This document shows positions 12,801 through 26,030 of a DNA stretch of 64,000 nt, in pieces (the stretch's first letter is position 1; every line of letters begins with the position of its first letter). Under the pieces are notes generated by a model, which saw nothing but the letters and a program-made list of their open reading frames with translations, searched no databases and had not been told where the DNA came from. The DNA is from Hirsutella rhossiliensis. Its lineage: Eukaryota; Ascomycota; Sordariomycetes; Hypocreales; Ophiocordycipitaceae. The translations under genes were made by a program, and so were the position numbers. The stretch spans positions 1,674,001-1,738,000 of the forward strand of contig NW_025408677.1 of the NCBI RefSeq assembly GCF_020360975.1. Reading direction: 5' to 3'.

Positions 12801-15240
12801 CCTAGGTATTCGGTGCTAACGGGAGGGGTAAAATACCCCTTTTTCGAAGCTAATTTAAGATATCCTTCGTAAATAGCTCTCCGTTAGACCGTATCTTTTT
12901 TACCTCGTAGCTAAAGTAGGATTTTATCTAGTTAACGAAGTCCCGGAGGGCAGACTAGTTATACTTACTTAGGTAGGTCCGTAAGAAATAGGGGAAAACT
13001 ATCCCTAAAAAAGCGTCTATGAAAAATATCACCCTAATAAAGCTTTCCTGATCCCTCGAGACGTCGGTCTAGTCGACCTAAATTTCCTTATACGGCTAGT
13101 CCGGCCGTATTAGGGTCCGTTTAGAAATTCGTCTCCTAGTCTTCCCTTAGCCGTAGTGTTCGCATTCGACGGTCTTTAGTCCCCTTATTCGTACGCCCTA
13201 TTGTTGTCCTAGCTTATATAAAGCTAAGGGGCCCGGGTAACTAAGTCGTGCGTGCTAAAGAAGACCGTCTCCTTAGGCTGCCGGAAGAGGGTCCTTTAAA
13301 CCTACCCTCCTTTAAGTAGGGAAAGCTAACTTCTCGAGAGATTCCTTCCTAAGGATAGGTCGGAATTCGAGAATAAATTAACCGAATTTCTCCTCGATAA
13401 GCCTAATAGTCTGATTCTTCTAGACTAGCCTCGTAGGCTTAGACGTCGTATCCTAGAAGATTCCTTCCTTTCGAAGAAAGCGGAAGGAAATTAGTCTCGT
13501 TAAAAATCGAGGGCAAAAAGCTACCCTTTTTCTTCGAAGAACTTATATAGATCTATTAGGTAATTTTATCGTGAAATTTACCCTTCCGTATCCCTCTATC
13601 TATACGGTTAATTCCCCGGCAATAAGGTATTCCCTCCGTGCCTTCTTAAAGGACCAGAATCGTAAGAGTATATTATAGATATCGAGGGAAGTACTAGAGT
13701 TAAGGATAGCTGATTTTTATAGGGGATAGTCGGAGGGTCCTAACGGTTAGTCTTACTAATCCGTAAGGAAGATAAATGCCGGATTTACTATACTAACGAT
13801 TTTTCCTCGAATTTACGGCTCGAATAAGGGCAGCGGCGTTAGTTACTATTTCTTAGTAACCCGAATCTTATCTATCTTCTTCTATAACGAGGGGTCCTCC
13901 TTAAGAGACTATTATATTGTTTCTTATAGCCTCTTTAAAGGGTTAAATCCTTTAGGTCGGTTTTCCTCGAAGACCTGCTAGCATTGTGATAATCGATGGC
14001 CTAGGGATTTATAGGCTAGGCAGCCGTTTCGTCGTCTGGTCTTCTATTTCTTCGAGGAATCCTCGTCCTGATCCGGAAGGTCTGCTTAAAAACCTCCCCT
14101 TTTTACCCCTTATTGCTGATTTTAACGAAGAGGTTCGATTTCGACTAGTTCCCTGATTTTTCGACTAATAGACTAAAAGGTCTATTAGGGGACTAGTCGG
14201 GCCGGTCTAACTAACGGGACCGGGGCCGGGCCCGGAGCAAGAGGCGGAGCCGGGGCCGGGCCTAGGGCCGCAGCTATAGTTAACGACGACGTTAAGGCTC
14301 TCGAGGGAGGAGGAGCCGAAGGGGCAACAGCCGCAGCAGTAGCAGCGGGAGCCGCAGCAATAGGGGCTGCAGCAGCTGCAGGGGCAGTAGGTCGAGCCGT
14401 CTAGGTCAAGTGCTAGCTACGAAGGAATAAGACTGCTTACTATTATACTCTAGCAGCCTCTTTATCTAGTTCCCGGCTAGCCTCTCGAAAGATAGTCGAG
14501 TAACCGTTACTAATAGGCTTTATTAGCAGAGATATATCCTATAGCTACTAGCCGGAAAGAGCTTCTATAAGGAAGTATTAGTTAGCTTCCTCGAGGATTT
14601 CTTCCTACTTAGCTAGCTACGAAGAAGCTAGTAGGTTCCTAGCAGAAAAGGCTCCTAGGTAGGCCGTATAGGTCTTCTTAATACGGTTAGTTATATAGCC
14701 CCTCGAGGGAGCTGTCGAGGTCTCGAGCTTTAAAAGCCACTGCCTAGGAGTCTCTTCTTCTTAAAGAGTAATTAGCTTTACGGCACTAACGGATTCCGTT
14801 ATCGCTATACGTATAGTAGTTAGTAACTTCGTCTTATAAAGGTATTCCTTACGGTAACTCTCGTAGTCACCTAAGGCAGCAGAAAAAGCTCTCTATTATA
14901 TAGAGGTTAGCTCGGAGAAGAGGGTAGCTCCCTCTGCAAAATCCGTTGCCCTAGGACGAAGAGGGGGCTTAAGAGGGTCCTACTTATTAGAGAAGACTAA
15001 ATTATAGATGGTTCTATCTACACGAGCCCGTAGCTCCTTTACCTACTTATCCTAATCTTAGGGCTCTGTAAGAATCGTCCTATAGACCGTAGGGACGGCA
15101 GAGGAGTCGATTTTTATTATCGTTGCGGAAGAGGGGGGGTAGAAAAGTCGGTTAAAAATCGGCTTTTCTAGTAAGAGGGGTAAAAGGATATAAGAAGGTG
15201 CCTTTTATAGTAGCCGGAAGGTATAGGAATACTATTCCTC

Positions 15241-15253
15241 CCGGGCTTATAAC
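15241..15253 (-). promoter_or_regulatory. copia-B1 primer-binding site, probable initiator tRNA-Met half-molecule
   Basis: On the element strand the bases directly after the 5' LTR read GTTATAAGCCCGG. This is close to GGTTATGAGCCC, the complement of the anticodon arm of initiator tRNA-Met used by copia-group elements. The one internal difference is a TpG to TpA change, as RIP would make. The copia-B3 copy at 39,266 has the same sequence. The assignment rests on remembered tRNA sequence and is inference. Confidence 0.55.
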
Positions 15254-15740
15254 TCTCGCGAAGAGAGATACGAGAAGTGTATAAAAATGCACGAAGGTGA
15301 AATTAAAAGTAAGGGGTCGGATAGGCAGGGCAGAGGGATTTAATTCTTACGGGGGCAGCAATAAAGGTAGGGGAGTAATTATTATATTGCCTTAATTATC
15401 CTTCTTTCCTTTATCTAACGCCCCTCTTTATACCCTTCTAGCATCTTAATTAATAAAGAAGATCTTGCTTAAAGAAGCTACTAATGTCCTTTCGACTACC
15501 GAGCTTTTTTACCGGTTTTTCCCCTCCTTTCTAGCCGTTGCCGGCATATCCGTCTTATCTCTCGCCACCTCTATAGGAAGCTATCGCTACTTCTACTTCC
15601 CCTTATACCCCTACCCTCCTTTCTGCACCTCTTTTTAGCTCCTTCTTCCTTCTTCTATACCGGGTGTTTTTTAGCTTCCTTAGTCCCTCTTACTAAGGGA
15701 TATCTCCGAGAACTGCGAAATTAAGCCACGCTTCGCGACA
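15254..15740 (-). repeat. copia-B1 5' LTR
   Basis: 487 bp, aligned end to end with the left LTR. Differences are mostly C/T and G/A transitions at former CpA/TpG sites, with more mutated sites here than in the partner. The target duplication GCTAT follows directly. Confidence 0.9.
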
Positions 15741-18185
15741 GCTATAAACTATTTTTTACTATATAGTTAATCTTATAGTTCTAATATAAGTAGTAATAGT
15801 ACTTAGTCCTTTATTATAATATTATTTAAGCGTTTATAATTAATAACTAGTTATAGCTTACTATTTTTCTTTAAAATAAATATAACTAGGTAGCTTACTT
15901 TAAATATTAACGTTTATATATATCCCTTTTATAGATTCTTATTAAAGTAGTTATATAGCGTTTATAGTTACTTTTCGTTTAAGTTATAAATCTTATAAAA
16001 CGTTAGCGTTATTTTATCCTTAAGATAAATTTTATAGTTTTATTAGCTATATTTAAGTAACCCTTCTCTTAAGTTCTTTCTTAAAGAGTTTATTATATTT
16101 CTAGTATTCTTAAGGGATATTCTTTATTCTATCTTATAGGCTTTATTCTTTCTTTTAAGAGCTAGTTTCTCTTAACTTAAGCTCTTTATTAATTTATTTA
16201 AGGTCTTTTCTTAAAGTAGTAATAACTCTTTAGATCTTTATATTATATCCTTTATTTTATTTATATTAGATACTAGGTTATATAGCTATATTAGTTAGTA
16301 TATAGGTCTTATTAATCGATTTTATTATATTTATTAGTTTAGTTACTATTTTTATTTATATTATTAAAGCCTATAATAATTTACTTAAATAGTTAACCTT
16401 TTTATTTTATTTAGTAGCTAAATTATTATAAAAATTTACTTTCTTTTAAATCTATTAGTCTTAGAATCTTATATCTTTATTTTAATATAGCTAGCTAGTT
16501 TTCTAGTTAATTAATAGGTTGCTCTCTTATATCTATAAAAGTCTAATATAAGGTTATATTCTTTAATATTTATAATATCGAAGTTAACTTATTTATTATA
16601 GCCTTAGATATTAATATTCAGGTAATTAATCTCTATATTAATAATTCTATTATTATAGTTAAAGGCCTCTCCTTTAATATTTATAAGTTTATATAGATCT
16701 TTCTTATATCTTTATATAAGTTAGTAACGATTAATAACTTTAAGTAAAATATAATTACTTATTACGCTATAGTCTAAAGGTATATATATATAATATCCCG
16801 CGATTTAAATATCTAATACTATTAAGTTACTATAGCTTACTATTACTATATATAGGGTCCTTAGATCTTATTATATTATACTAGTTTATAGCCTTTTTAT
16901 AGATAGTATACCTTATTTTTTACCTAGTCCTTATTTATTTTATTTAGGTATTCTTCTTTAATTTATTATTAATATTATTTCTTTATACTTTTATTATATA
17001 GTATTATATTAAGGCTTAAGAGACTAATTTCTTATAGCTAATTAAAGATTTCTTATATCTTAACGCTATATTATTTATATTATACTACTTTATAGTTAAT
17101 TATATACTATACTTTATAATTCTATTTATTTTTATACTAAAGGTTAAGTTTTTATTTAGTATCTTTTTATTTTTCGCGTAGTATTTCTATATTAATTTAT
17201 CCTTAGTTAAATATAGCTTATAGCCTTTATATATATTAGTAATAATCTTTTAATATACTATTATATTATTTATACTATACTTATAATCTTTTTTATTTAT
17301 AAACTTTATAGTTTAAGTATATATATTTATTATAATCTTCTTTATTATATTTAACTTATTATATAAGTCTTTAAAAGATTAAGGGTTTAGATACTTTAAA
17401 GTAAGTAGTATTATACTATTCCTTTATTTTAGCGTATTTATAGATTTTATATATCTTTAAAAGATATCTCGTTAATAAACTATAATTATCGCGGTATTTA
17501 AGTAGTATACTATAATTAGGTTTTAATAATATAACTTAGTTATTTAAGTAGTATTAATTAATTTTCTAGTAGTTTAGTTTTATACTTAGGTAGGGTTTTA
17601 AAAGTACTTATCCCTTAAACCTAACTAAGAAGGTAATATATTATGCCTTTATTTAAAAGCATATTATATAATCTAAGTAAACGTATAATATCTATAAAAT
17701 ATACTTATAGTACTTATAAGTAAGTAGTATTTATAAATCGTCTTTAAATTCTCTTTATAGTTACTATTCTTATTATAGAGCTATAAAGGTATTAACTATA
17801 GTAATAGCTATAGTATAGTCTCCTTTATATAGTATTAATTAATATCGAATTAATATAGCTTATTAGTTTTCTATAAGAATTTAAAGTATTTATTAGGTTT
17901 TAATTTTAAGTATTTCCTTAAATTCTTTAAAGTATAAAGTATATTCTTTAATTATAGTATTCTCCCTTAATAATAAGGGTAGTAGTATAAGTTTATTCTT
18001 ATCTTTTATTTCTTTAAGTATTTCTTATTCTTTAAAGCTTATATTATCGATATTTTATTATTTCTCTTAAAGTTATTATCTAAGTTTTATAAGTATAAGG
18101 GCTATATCTATATCTTCTTTATTATTTTATTTATAGACTACTTATAATATATATTACTATTATATTTCTTTCTTAGATATAGGAA
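15741..18185 (-). mobile_element. Ty3/gypsy retrotransposon, 5' part (RT N-terminus, probable gag/protease), split
   Basis: Directly right of copia-B1 the minus strand resumes the gypsy RT in frame. It gives a piece like VIFILKKN, then NYKRLNNIIIKD (family form DYRRLNNITIKDRYPLP), leading into the half left of 9,400. This shows one element interrupted by copia-B1. Further right, to about 18,180, the sequence is strongly AT-rich and decayed. By position it should hold protease and gag, but I could not confirm motifs. The right boundary is approximate, set where a plus-strand copia reading begins. Confidence 0.6.
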
Positions 18186-18907
18186 CTTAATATCTAGAAA
18201 TATACCCTTTTAAATAAAAGGAGGAAGCTTTAAATAGGTTCCTAGAATTTAAAAATAGGGTAGAAAATAACCTTAAAAATACTTAGATTAAAGAGGTATT
18301 TTCTAATAATACTAAAGATTTTATATATAAAATAAAGCTTTACTATAAAAAAGAAGGATTTACCTTTAATTCTAGTCTTCCTAGGACGCTAGAATTTAAT
18401 AGTAAAATAAAAAGAATAAATCGTACTATATTAAAAAAAAGTATAAGCTCTTTTATTTACTACTAAGCTTCTTAAATATATATAAGGAGAAGCTATTTTA
18501 ATAGATACCTATTTATATAATAGATTATTATATTCTATAATAGGATTTAAAAGTCTTATAAAAAAGAGGGATAATATAATTATTATAAAAAGGATATAGC
18601 TACTTATTAAATATAAGCGATAGCGTTAATTAACGTATATAGTATATATAATAATAATATTACCCTTTAAGACCTTAAATAAAATTAAGCCTTTTAGAAG
18701 GATTATATATTATAAGAATAAAGACTTTAAAGATAAGCTAGATAGTAAAGCTTTTAAAGGAATAATAGTAAGCTATTTAAAAAAAAAAGTATAAAATCTA
18801 GGATTTTTTAAGAGAAAGATTACTATCTTTAAAGATATTACTATACTAGAAAATAAATTTATAAAGAATCTAGAAATTTCTAGTAATAATAATACCTTTA
18901 ATTTTAT
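18186..18907 (+). mobile_element. Fragment of a second Ty1/copia family (integrase C-terminal region)
   Basis: The plus strand reads as the end of a copia integrase and the segment after it. A stretch near 18,670-18,850 resembles the family pattern K-x-x-F-R-x-x-G-C-x-x-Y ... GYLKKKVYNL. Sequence is very AT-rich with many RIP stops. It has neither ends nor RT and is joined directly to a unit E fragment at 18,908. The RT fragment at 26,031-27,064 may be from the same family, since both end at the same unit E start sequence. Confidence 0.6.
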
Positions 18908-19119
18908 TAATTAAGATTATACTAATAACTTATCTAAAGGTATTTAGAACTTTAGCGTTAAATAGGAGAAAAAAACTAAAGTACTTAAAAGAAAACCCTC
19001 TTTTCTTTTATAGCTAGTCCGCCCTTATACTAAGTCGCGGTTAAAATATATAGGAATCTTATACTAGCTATTATAAGTATCGTTTTAGTTAGTTAAAATT
19101 ATATTAGCCTTACTATAAA
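18908..19119 (+). repeat. Unit E fragment (start only)
   Basis: About 210 bp matching the starts of the unit E copies at 27,065 and 29,827, including the ATTAAGATTATACTAA start and the GAAAAC-CCTC stretch. It is cut at 19,119 by insertion of copia-B2, whose target duplication ATAAA is its last five bases. Confidence 0.65.
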
Positions 19120-22100
19120 TCTTATAAAGAGAGATATAAGAAGTATATAAAAATATATAAAGGTAAAATTAAAAGTAAGAGGTTAAATAGGTAGGGCAGA
19201 GAGATTTAATTCTTATAGGGGCAGTAATTATAGTAAGGGAATTATTATTATATTACCTTAATTATCCTTCTTTCCTTTATCTAACGCCCCTCTTTATACC
19301 TATCTAGCATCTTAATTAATAAAGAAGATCCTACTTAAAGAAGCTATTAATATCCCTTTAACTACTAAGCTTTTTACCGGTTTTTCCCCTCCTTTCTAGC
19401 CGTTGCTAGTATATCCGTCTTATCTCTCGCTACCTTTATAGGAAGCTATTACTACTTCTACTTCCCCTCTTACCCCTACCCTCTATTCTATACCTCTTTT
19501 TAGCTCCTTTTTCCTTCTTTTATACTAGGTGTTTTTAGCTTCCTTAGTCCCTCGTACTAAGGGATATCTCTAAGAACTACGAAATTAAGCTACGCTTTAC
19601 GATATACCCCCTTAGCTATAGCCTGCCCTTATAGAAAGGGTAAAGCTAATACCTAGGCCGGTAAGCGTATAGAGGAGGTCTTAGTCTATACTTATCCCTT
19701 ACTTAAGAAATCCGGGTTTTAGCCCTAGGCTCTTTTAGACCTACTTTAGGAAAAAAGGGCCTTAAAGAAGATATTAAGTCCTATAAGAAAGGGGGGCTTT
19801 TCTAAGGATAGGTCCTTAAAAAGAGGGCCTTTAAGAAGAATAAGTCCTAATTAAGCTAGGGGCCCTCCTTTAAGATAAGTCCTAATTCCTCTCTTTAGCT
19901 ATAGACGTCTCCTTCCTCTTACGTGCTATTAGCTCCTCTTATAGACTCTTAAGGCGGGCTTTTAAGGATAGCTTCTCTTAAACGTCTTCTAGCCTAATTT
20001 ACTATAAAAAGATAGCTAGCTTCTACTTTAGTAAGGGCTTTATAAGACCGTTAGCTTTTATTAATACTATTAGAACCTAATAGACGGAAATAAGTCCCCT
20101 TTAGACCTCTTAGTATAGCTAATATTAATAGATATCGATATACTATAGCTAGGTCGATAGCTTACTATTTTCCTTTATAAGAATTCGTATAGTCTATATA
20201 TTATCGTATTTTATAGCTAATAGGGACGGAATTTATAGTCGTAGAGATATTAGTAGCCGGCTAAGGAAAATCGCTTCTTTTAACGCTTTTAAAAGAGCTA
20301 GTAGCTCTACCTCTATACTTAAAGTCGTAATAGTAGCTTACTTCGAAGCTCTCTAAGTAATAGTTCCTCTAAAAAGGGATATAATATACCCTTATAAGCT
20401 CTTTCTATTTAATAAATTATTTATAAAGGACGAATCGCTCGAATAAAGGAAGATTTCGGTAGCTAATTTCTTTCTTTCCTACCCTCTTAGGCGTAGACTA
20501 TATAATATCGTTAAATAAAGATAAAGGATAGCTCTATTTACTACTTCTTAATACCTAGGGCTAGGATTCTAGTTATACCTAGCTAGCTAAGAGACCGTAA
20601 AAGAGATATTCGGTCTAGTAAAAATAGCAAAAAGAAAGTAAGGAGCTTACCTTTTATTAATATTAGTGTTTCTCTTACTCCCTAGCTTAAAAGGACGGAT
20701 TAGGTAAAAGCTCTTCGTTTAATATAAGCGTAAAAAGAAGCTTCTTATTAAGGGATTTAGGGAGGAATTTATAAGCGACCTTATCGATATAGGCGTCCTA
20801 GGTAAGCTAGATAGTCTATTAGGACCTATTCTAAAGGATTTATATCCCTAGGAACTACTTTAGCTCCCTTAGCTTAGTTATCTTATACTTTTATTATAGG
20901 CCTTATATAGCCTCCCTAGTAGTAGCCTCTTCCTCTTTTAAGTAGGCCTAGATAATATCGTTAACGTAGAAGAAGACTATGGTTTTACCCTTCTATATTA
21001 TATACGGTTCCTAAGGGACTTTCTTAAAGCTTAGGGCTTTAAGGGAACCGGTTAAATACTATTACTAAAGAAAGGGTAATCTTTATAGTCCGTATAGAGC
21101 TTTCCTAAGCTATAGAACCTTTCCTAGCTATTAAAAGCTTAGTAGAAGGCGTATATAGATAACTTCTTCTTCCTTAAGTAGGTAGTTAATAAAGGCGTTA
21201 ACTATATCTATTTAATCGAGCTCGAGGTCGAATTCTATTACTATAGCTATAAGGGTCTAAAAAGACATCCCTACTAAGGTAGTTACCTTAGTAAGAAGAT
21301 CCCCTTTTTCTTACTAGTTCCTATAAATAACTAGCTAGGCTTTATATTTTTAAAGGAAGCCGTATTTATTAGTCTTATAGATAAAGACCTACTTATAGCT
21401 AAGGACTTATTTTCCTCTTACTTTTTCCTTAAGGACCTCTTTAAAAGACCCTATCTCCTTATATAAGGCTAGGTGGTTTTTCTAGGCCTAGAAAAACTAG
21501 TCTCTAAAAGGGTGTTTTTCTAGCTACTTCTAGTTTACTAGTAGGTCTAGGAGGTCTCTTTTATATACCTTCCTTACTAATTGCTATAGCTTAAAGAGCC
21601 GGCCTACTATAAATGCTCTATAGGAACCGTCTTCTATAGGCGTTAGATAGAAGTCGGAAAAACGATCGAAATAAGGGAGAAATTAGTCTTCTTTCGTATC
21701 GGGCCCTATACCTTCCTTTACTTCTCGAAGTAAGAATAAAAAGGCAGCCTAATAATCCTTTAAGAGAGGTGCCTTTCCTACCCCTTTAAGGGTCGAGATA
21801 GGAAGACTAATAAAGAAAGCTACTTCTAGATCTTCTTCTTACGTAAGAAGAAGCATAGGGAGGTAAGCGTATTCTAGCTCTACTACTTTCCTATAGTCTC
21901 CTTCTTTATCTAGATTATCTAATCTAGTAGCTTCCTCTTCTTCTTTTTCTTCGAAGTTAGCGTTATCCTTAACTACTTTAACGTCGGTTTCTTTTTTCGT
22001 TTCCTTATCTAAGACCTCTTCTTAAGACTATTAGGAAGGGGGGATTTAAATCTTCTAAATTAGCTAACGTTATAAGAGTAAGAGGGGCTATTAATCCCTC

Positions 22101-25100
22101 TTTTTATCGAAGAAGCTAGATTTATCGAAAATTATATCCCTAGTCGAAATAACCTTCTATAAAAGAGGAATCTAGATCTAAAAGATATTCGTAGAATTAT
22201 AGCTAACGAGGTAACTAATAAAGGCTCTAGGATTAAGCTTTCTTTTTTTCTTCTTTCTTAGCTATATATCGGTAGTTATAGTATATACCTTATAGCTATA
22301 GGCACGAAGGTAAGCTAGTAAGGCCCTCTTCTTAGTAAAGAGCTTAAGGGGGGATTTTTAGTTTATTCCTTAGGTAGTCCCTCTAAGGGTCCGGTTTTAT
22401 AGGTAATAGGCGGTCTTAACGACTTTCCTTTAAAGGTCGTATAGAAGCTTTATAGTAAGTCTTATTATATAGGCCCTTTCTATTATAGCACCCCTTAATC
22501 TTTCTACCCCTCCGTTTTAGGCCTAGGTATTTAGTGCTAATAGGAGGGGTAAAATACCCCTTTTTCGTAGCTATTTTAAGATATCCTTCGTAAATAGCTC
22601 TCTATTAGACTATATCTTCTTTACCTCTTAGCTAAAGTAGGATTTTATTTAGTTAACGAAGTCCTAGAGGGCAAACTAGTTATACTTACTTAGGTAGGTC
22701 TATAAGAAATAGGGGAAAACCATCCCTAAAAAAGCGTCTATAAATAATATTACCCTAATAAAGCTTTCCTAGTCCTTAGAGACGTCGGTCTAATCGACCT
22801 AAATTTCCTTATATAGCTAGTCCGGCCGTAAAGGCGTTCGTCTAGAAATTCGTCTCTTAGTCTTTCCTTAGCTATAGTATTCGTATTCGACGGTCTTTAG
22901 GCCCTTTATTTATACGCCTTATTATTAGCCTAGCTTATATAAAGCTAGGGGGCCTAGGTAACTAAGTTATATATACTAAAGAAGACCGTCTTCTTAAGCT
23001 GCTAGAAGAGGGTCCTTAGAACCTACCCTCTTAGTAAGGAAAGCTAACTTCTTAAGAGATTCCTTTCTAAGGATAGGTCGGAATTCGAGAATAAATTAAC
23101 TGAATTTTTCCTCGATAAGCCTAATAGTCTAATTCTTTTAGACTAGCCTTATAGGCTTAGACGTCGTATCCTAAAAGATTCCTTTCTTTTAAAGAAAGCG
23201 AAAGGAAATTAAGCCCGTTAAAAATTAAGGGCAAAAAGCTACCTTTTTTTATCGAAGAATTTATATAGACCTATTAGGTAATTTTATCGTGAAATTTACC
23301 CTTCTATATCCCTCTATCTATACTGTTAATTCCCTAGTAATAAGGTATTCCCTCTATACCTTCTTAAAGGACCGGAATCGTAAGAGTATATTATAGATAT
23401 CGAGGGAAGCACCGGAGTTAAGGATAGCTGATTTTTATAGGGGATAATCGGAGGGTCCTAATAGGTAGTCTTACTAATCCGTAGGGAAGACGAATACCGG
23501 ATTTACTATACTAACGATTTTTCCTTGAATTTACGGCTCGAATAAGGGCAGCGGCGTTAGTTACTATTTCTTAGTAACCCGAATCTTATCTATCTTCTTC
23601 TATAATAAGTAGTCCTCCTTAAGAGACTATTATATTATTTCTTATAGCCTCTTTAAAGGGTTAAATCCTTTAAGTTAGTTTTCCTTAAAGACCTACTAGT
23701 ATTAGAATAATCGATAACCTAGGGATTTATATACTAAGTAGCTGTTTTATTATTTAGTCTTTTATTTCTTTAAGGAATCCTCGTCCTAATCTAGAAGGTC
23801 TGCTTAAAAACCTTCCCTTTTTACCCCTTATTGCTAATTTTAATAAAGAGGTTCGATTTCGACTAGTTCCCTAATTTTTCGACTAATAGACTAAAAGGTC
23901 TATTAAGGGACTAGTCGGGCCGGTCTAACTAACGGGACCGGGGCCGGGGTAGAAGGCGGAGCCGAGACCGGGCCTAGGGCAGCCGTTAAAGACAGTGTTA
24001 ATACTTTCGAGGGAGGAGGAGCCGGAGGGGCAATAGCTATAGCAGTAGTAGCGGGAACCATAGTAATAAGGGCTATAGTAGCTATAAGGGCAGTAGGTCG
24101 AGCCGTCTAGGTCGAGTGCTAGCTACGAAGGAATAAGACTACTTACTATTATACTTAAGTAGCTTCTTTATTTAGTTCCTAGCTAGCTTCTCGAAAGATA
24201 GTTAAGTAACCGTTACTAATAGGCTTTATTAGTAGAGATATATCCTATAGCTACTAGCTAGAAAGAGCTTTTATAAGGAAGTATTATTTAGCTTCCTCTA
24301 GGATTTCTTCCTACTTAGCTAGCTATAAAGAAGCTAGTAGGTTCCTAGTAGAAAAGGCTCCTAAGTATACCGTATAGGTCTTCTTAATACGGTTAGTTAT
24401 ATAGCCCCTTAAGGGAGCTATCGAGGTCTCGAGCTTTAAAAGCTACTACTTAGGAGTCTCTTCCTCTTAAAGAGAGATTAGCTTTACGGCACTAACGGAT
24501 TCCGTTATTACTATATAAGTAGTAGTTAGTAGCTTCGTCTCGTAAAGGTATTCTTTTTAGTAACTCTCGTAGTCGCCTAAGGTAGTAGAAAAAGCTCTCT
24601 ACTATACGGAGGTTAGCTAGGAGAAGAGGGACTCTCCCTCTATAAATTCTATTACTCTAGGATAAAGAGGGGGCTTAAGAGGGTCCTACTTATTAAAGAA
24701 GACTAAATTATAAATAGTTCTATTTATATAAGCCTATAGCTCCTTTACCTACTTATCTTAATCTTAGGGCTTTATAAGAATCGTCTTATAGACTATAGGG
24801 ATAGTAAAGGAGTCGGTTTTCGTTATTATTATAGAAGAGGGGGTAGAAAAGTCGGTTAAAAATCGGCTTTTCTAGTAAGAGGGGTAAAAGGATATAAGAA
24901 AGGTGCCTTTTATAGCAGCCGGAAGGTATAAGAATACTATTCCTCCTAAGCTTATAACTCTTATAAAGAGAGATATAAGAAGTATATAAAAATATATAAA
25001 GCTAAAATTAAAAGTAAGGGGTCGGATAGGTAGGGCAGAGAGATTTAATTCTTATAAGGGCAGTAATTATAATAGGGGAATAATTATTATATTACCTTAA

Positions 25101-25443
25101 TTATCCTTCTTTCCTCTATCTAACGCCCCTCTTTATACCTATCTAACATCTTAATTAATAAAGAAGATCCTACTTAAAGAAGCTATTAATATCCCTTTAA
25201 CTACTAAGCTTTTTACTAGTTTTTCCCTTCCTTTTTAGCTGTTGCCGGTATATCTATCTTATCTCTCGCTACCTCTATAAGAAGCTATCGCTACTTTTAC
25301 TTCCCCTCTTACTTTTACCCTCCTTTTTATACCTCTTTTTAGCTCCTTCTTCCTTCTTCTATACTAAGTGTTTTTAGCTTCCTTAGTCCCTTATACTAAG
25401 GGATATCTCTAAGAACTATAAAATTAAGCTATGCTTCGCGATA
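19120..25443 (-). mobile_element. Ty1/copia retrotransposon copia-B2, full length, RIP-inactivated
   Basis: Second full-length copy of the copia-B family, collinear with copia-B1 from LTR to LTR. Left LTR is 19,120-19,604 and right LTR 24,959-25,443. The target duplication is ATAAA at 19,115-19,119 and 25,444-25,448. Orientation is leftward, so the 5' LTR is on the right. It is more heavily mutated than copia-B1: sites that keep TG or CA there are TA here throughout. No open frame survives, and the RT catalytic box near 20,950 is disrupted. The intact target duplication shows simple insertion into unit E and adjoining DNA with no later rearrangement at the ends. Confidence 0.9.
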
Positions 25444-25448
25444 ATAAA

Positions 25449-26030
25449 GTAACTTTAGAAAGTAACTCTTTTATATATATAGGGTATATAGCGTTAATTA
25501 GTAGTACGAGCGTTTTTAGTTAATAGTTAATTATATAATTATCCTTAACCTTATCTTATAACGATATCTTATTAAGCTCTACTTTATTTTTCTACTATAA
25601 GGCTTAATAGGCTATTTTTATTAATACTAGCCTTTAGCTAAGCCGGTAGTTAAGTTATCGTACTAGCTTTATACTATACTTATTAAGTTACTAGTATTAG
25701 CCCTAGGTTTTTATTTTCTTAGTTAGGGGGCCTAGACTAAGGTTAAGGGGAGGTCTTAATAAATTTATTACTAAGTCTAAGTAAGCGAGGTCTAAGCTAG
25801 CTTACTTATAGTAGGGCGGGACTACTAGTATATTTATAAGCGCTTTTAAAAGAGCTAATTAGCTAATTAATAAGTAGGTTAGCGTAGTTTATTAGTTTAA
25901 CTAAAAATTAATTATACCCTTAGCTAGATTTAAACTAACTTTAGCGTTATAGCTAGTAAACTTCCTAGGTATAAAACTATTATACTATAAGGGTTACCTT
26001 TAATTTTAATTCTTTTTTAAATAAAAATAA
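25449..26030. other. RIP-mutated DNA of unknown origin
   Basis: About 580 bp between copia-B2 and the copia RT fragment. It is mutated like its surroundings, with a G-rich patch near 25,730-25,770. I recognise no protein motif on either strand. It should be the continuation of whatever copia-B2 inserted into, but I cannot align it to unit E. Confidence 0.4.

Larger units (their letters stand above)
9401..15740 (-). mobile_element. Ty1/copia retrotransposon copia-B1, full length, RIP-inactivated
   Basis: A 6,340-bp element with 487-bp LTRs at both ends and a 5-bp target duplication GCTAT at 9,396-9,400 and 15,741-15,745. Transcription runs leftward. Gag covers about 15,200-14,000 with a low-complexity Gly/Ala/Gln-rich stretch near 14,210-14,400. 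It ends in a CX2CX4HX4C knuckle at 13,981-14,022, whose second Cys codon now reads Tyr. Integrase follows, then the RT with FFYVDDII near 11,229-11,254, then RNase H near 10,800-10,200. The RT-after-integrase order and the YVDD box identify copia. It is less heavily mutated than the other two copies of the family. Confidence 0.92.
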
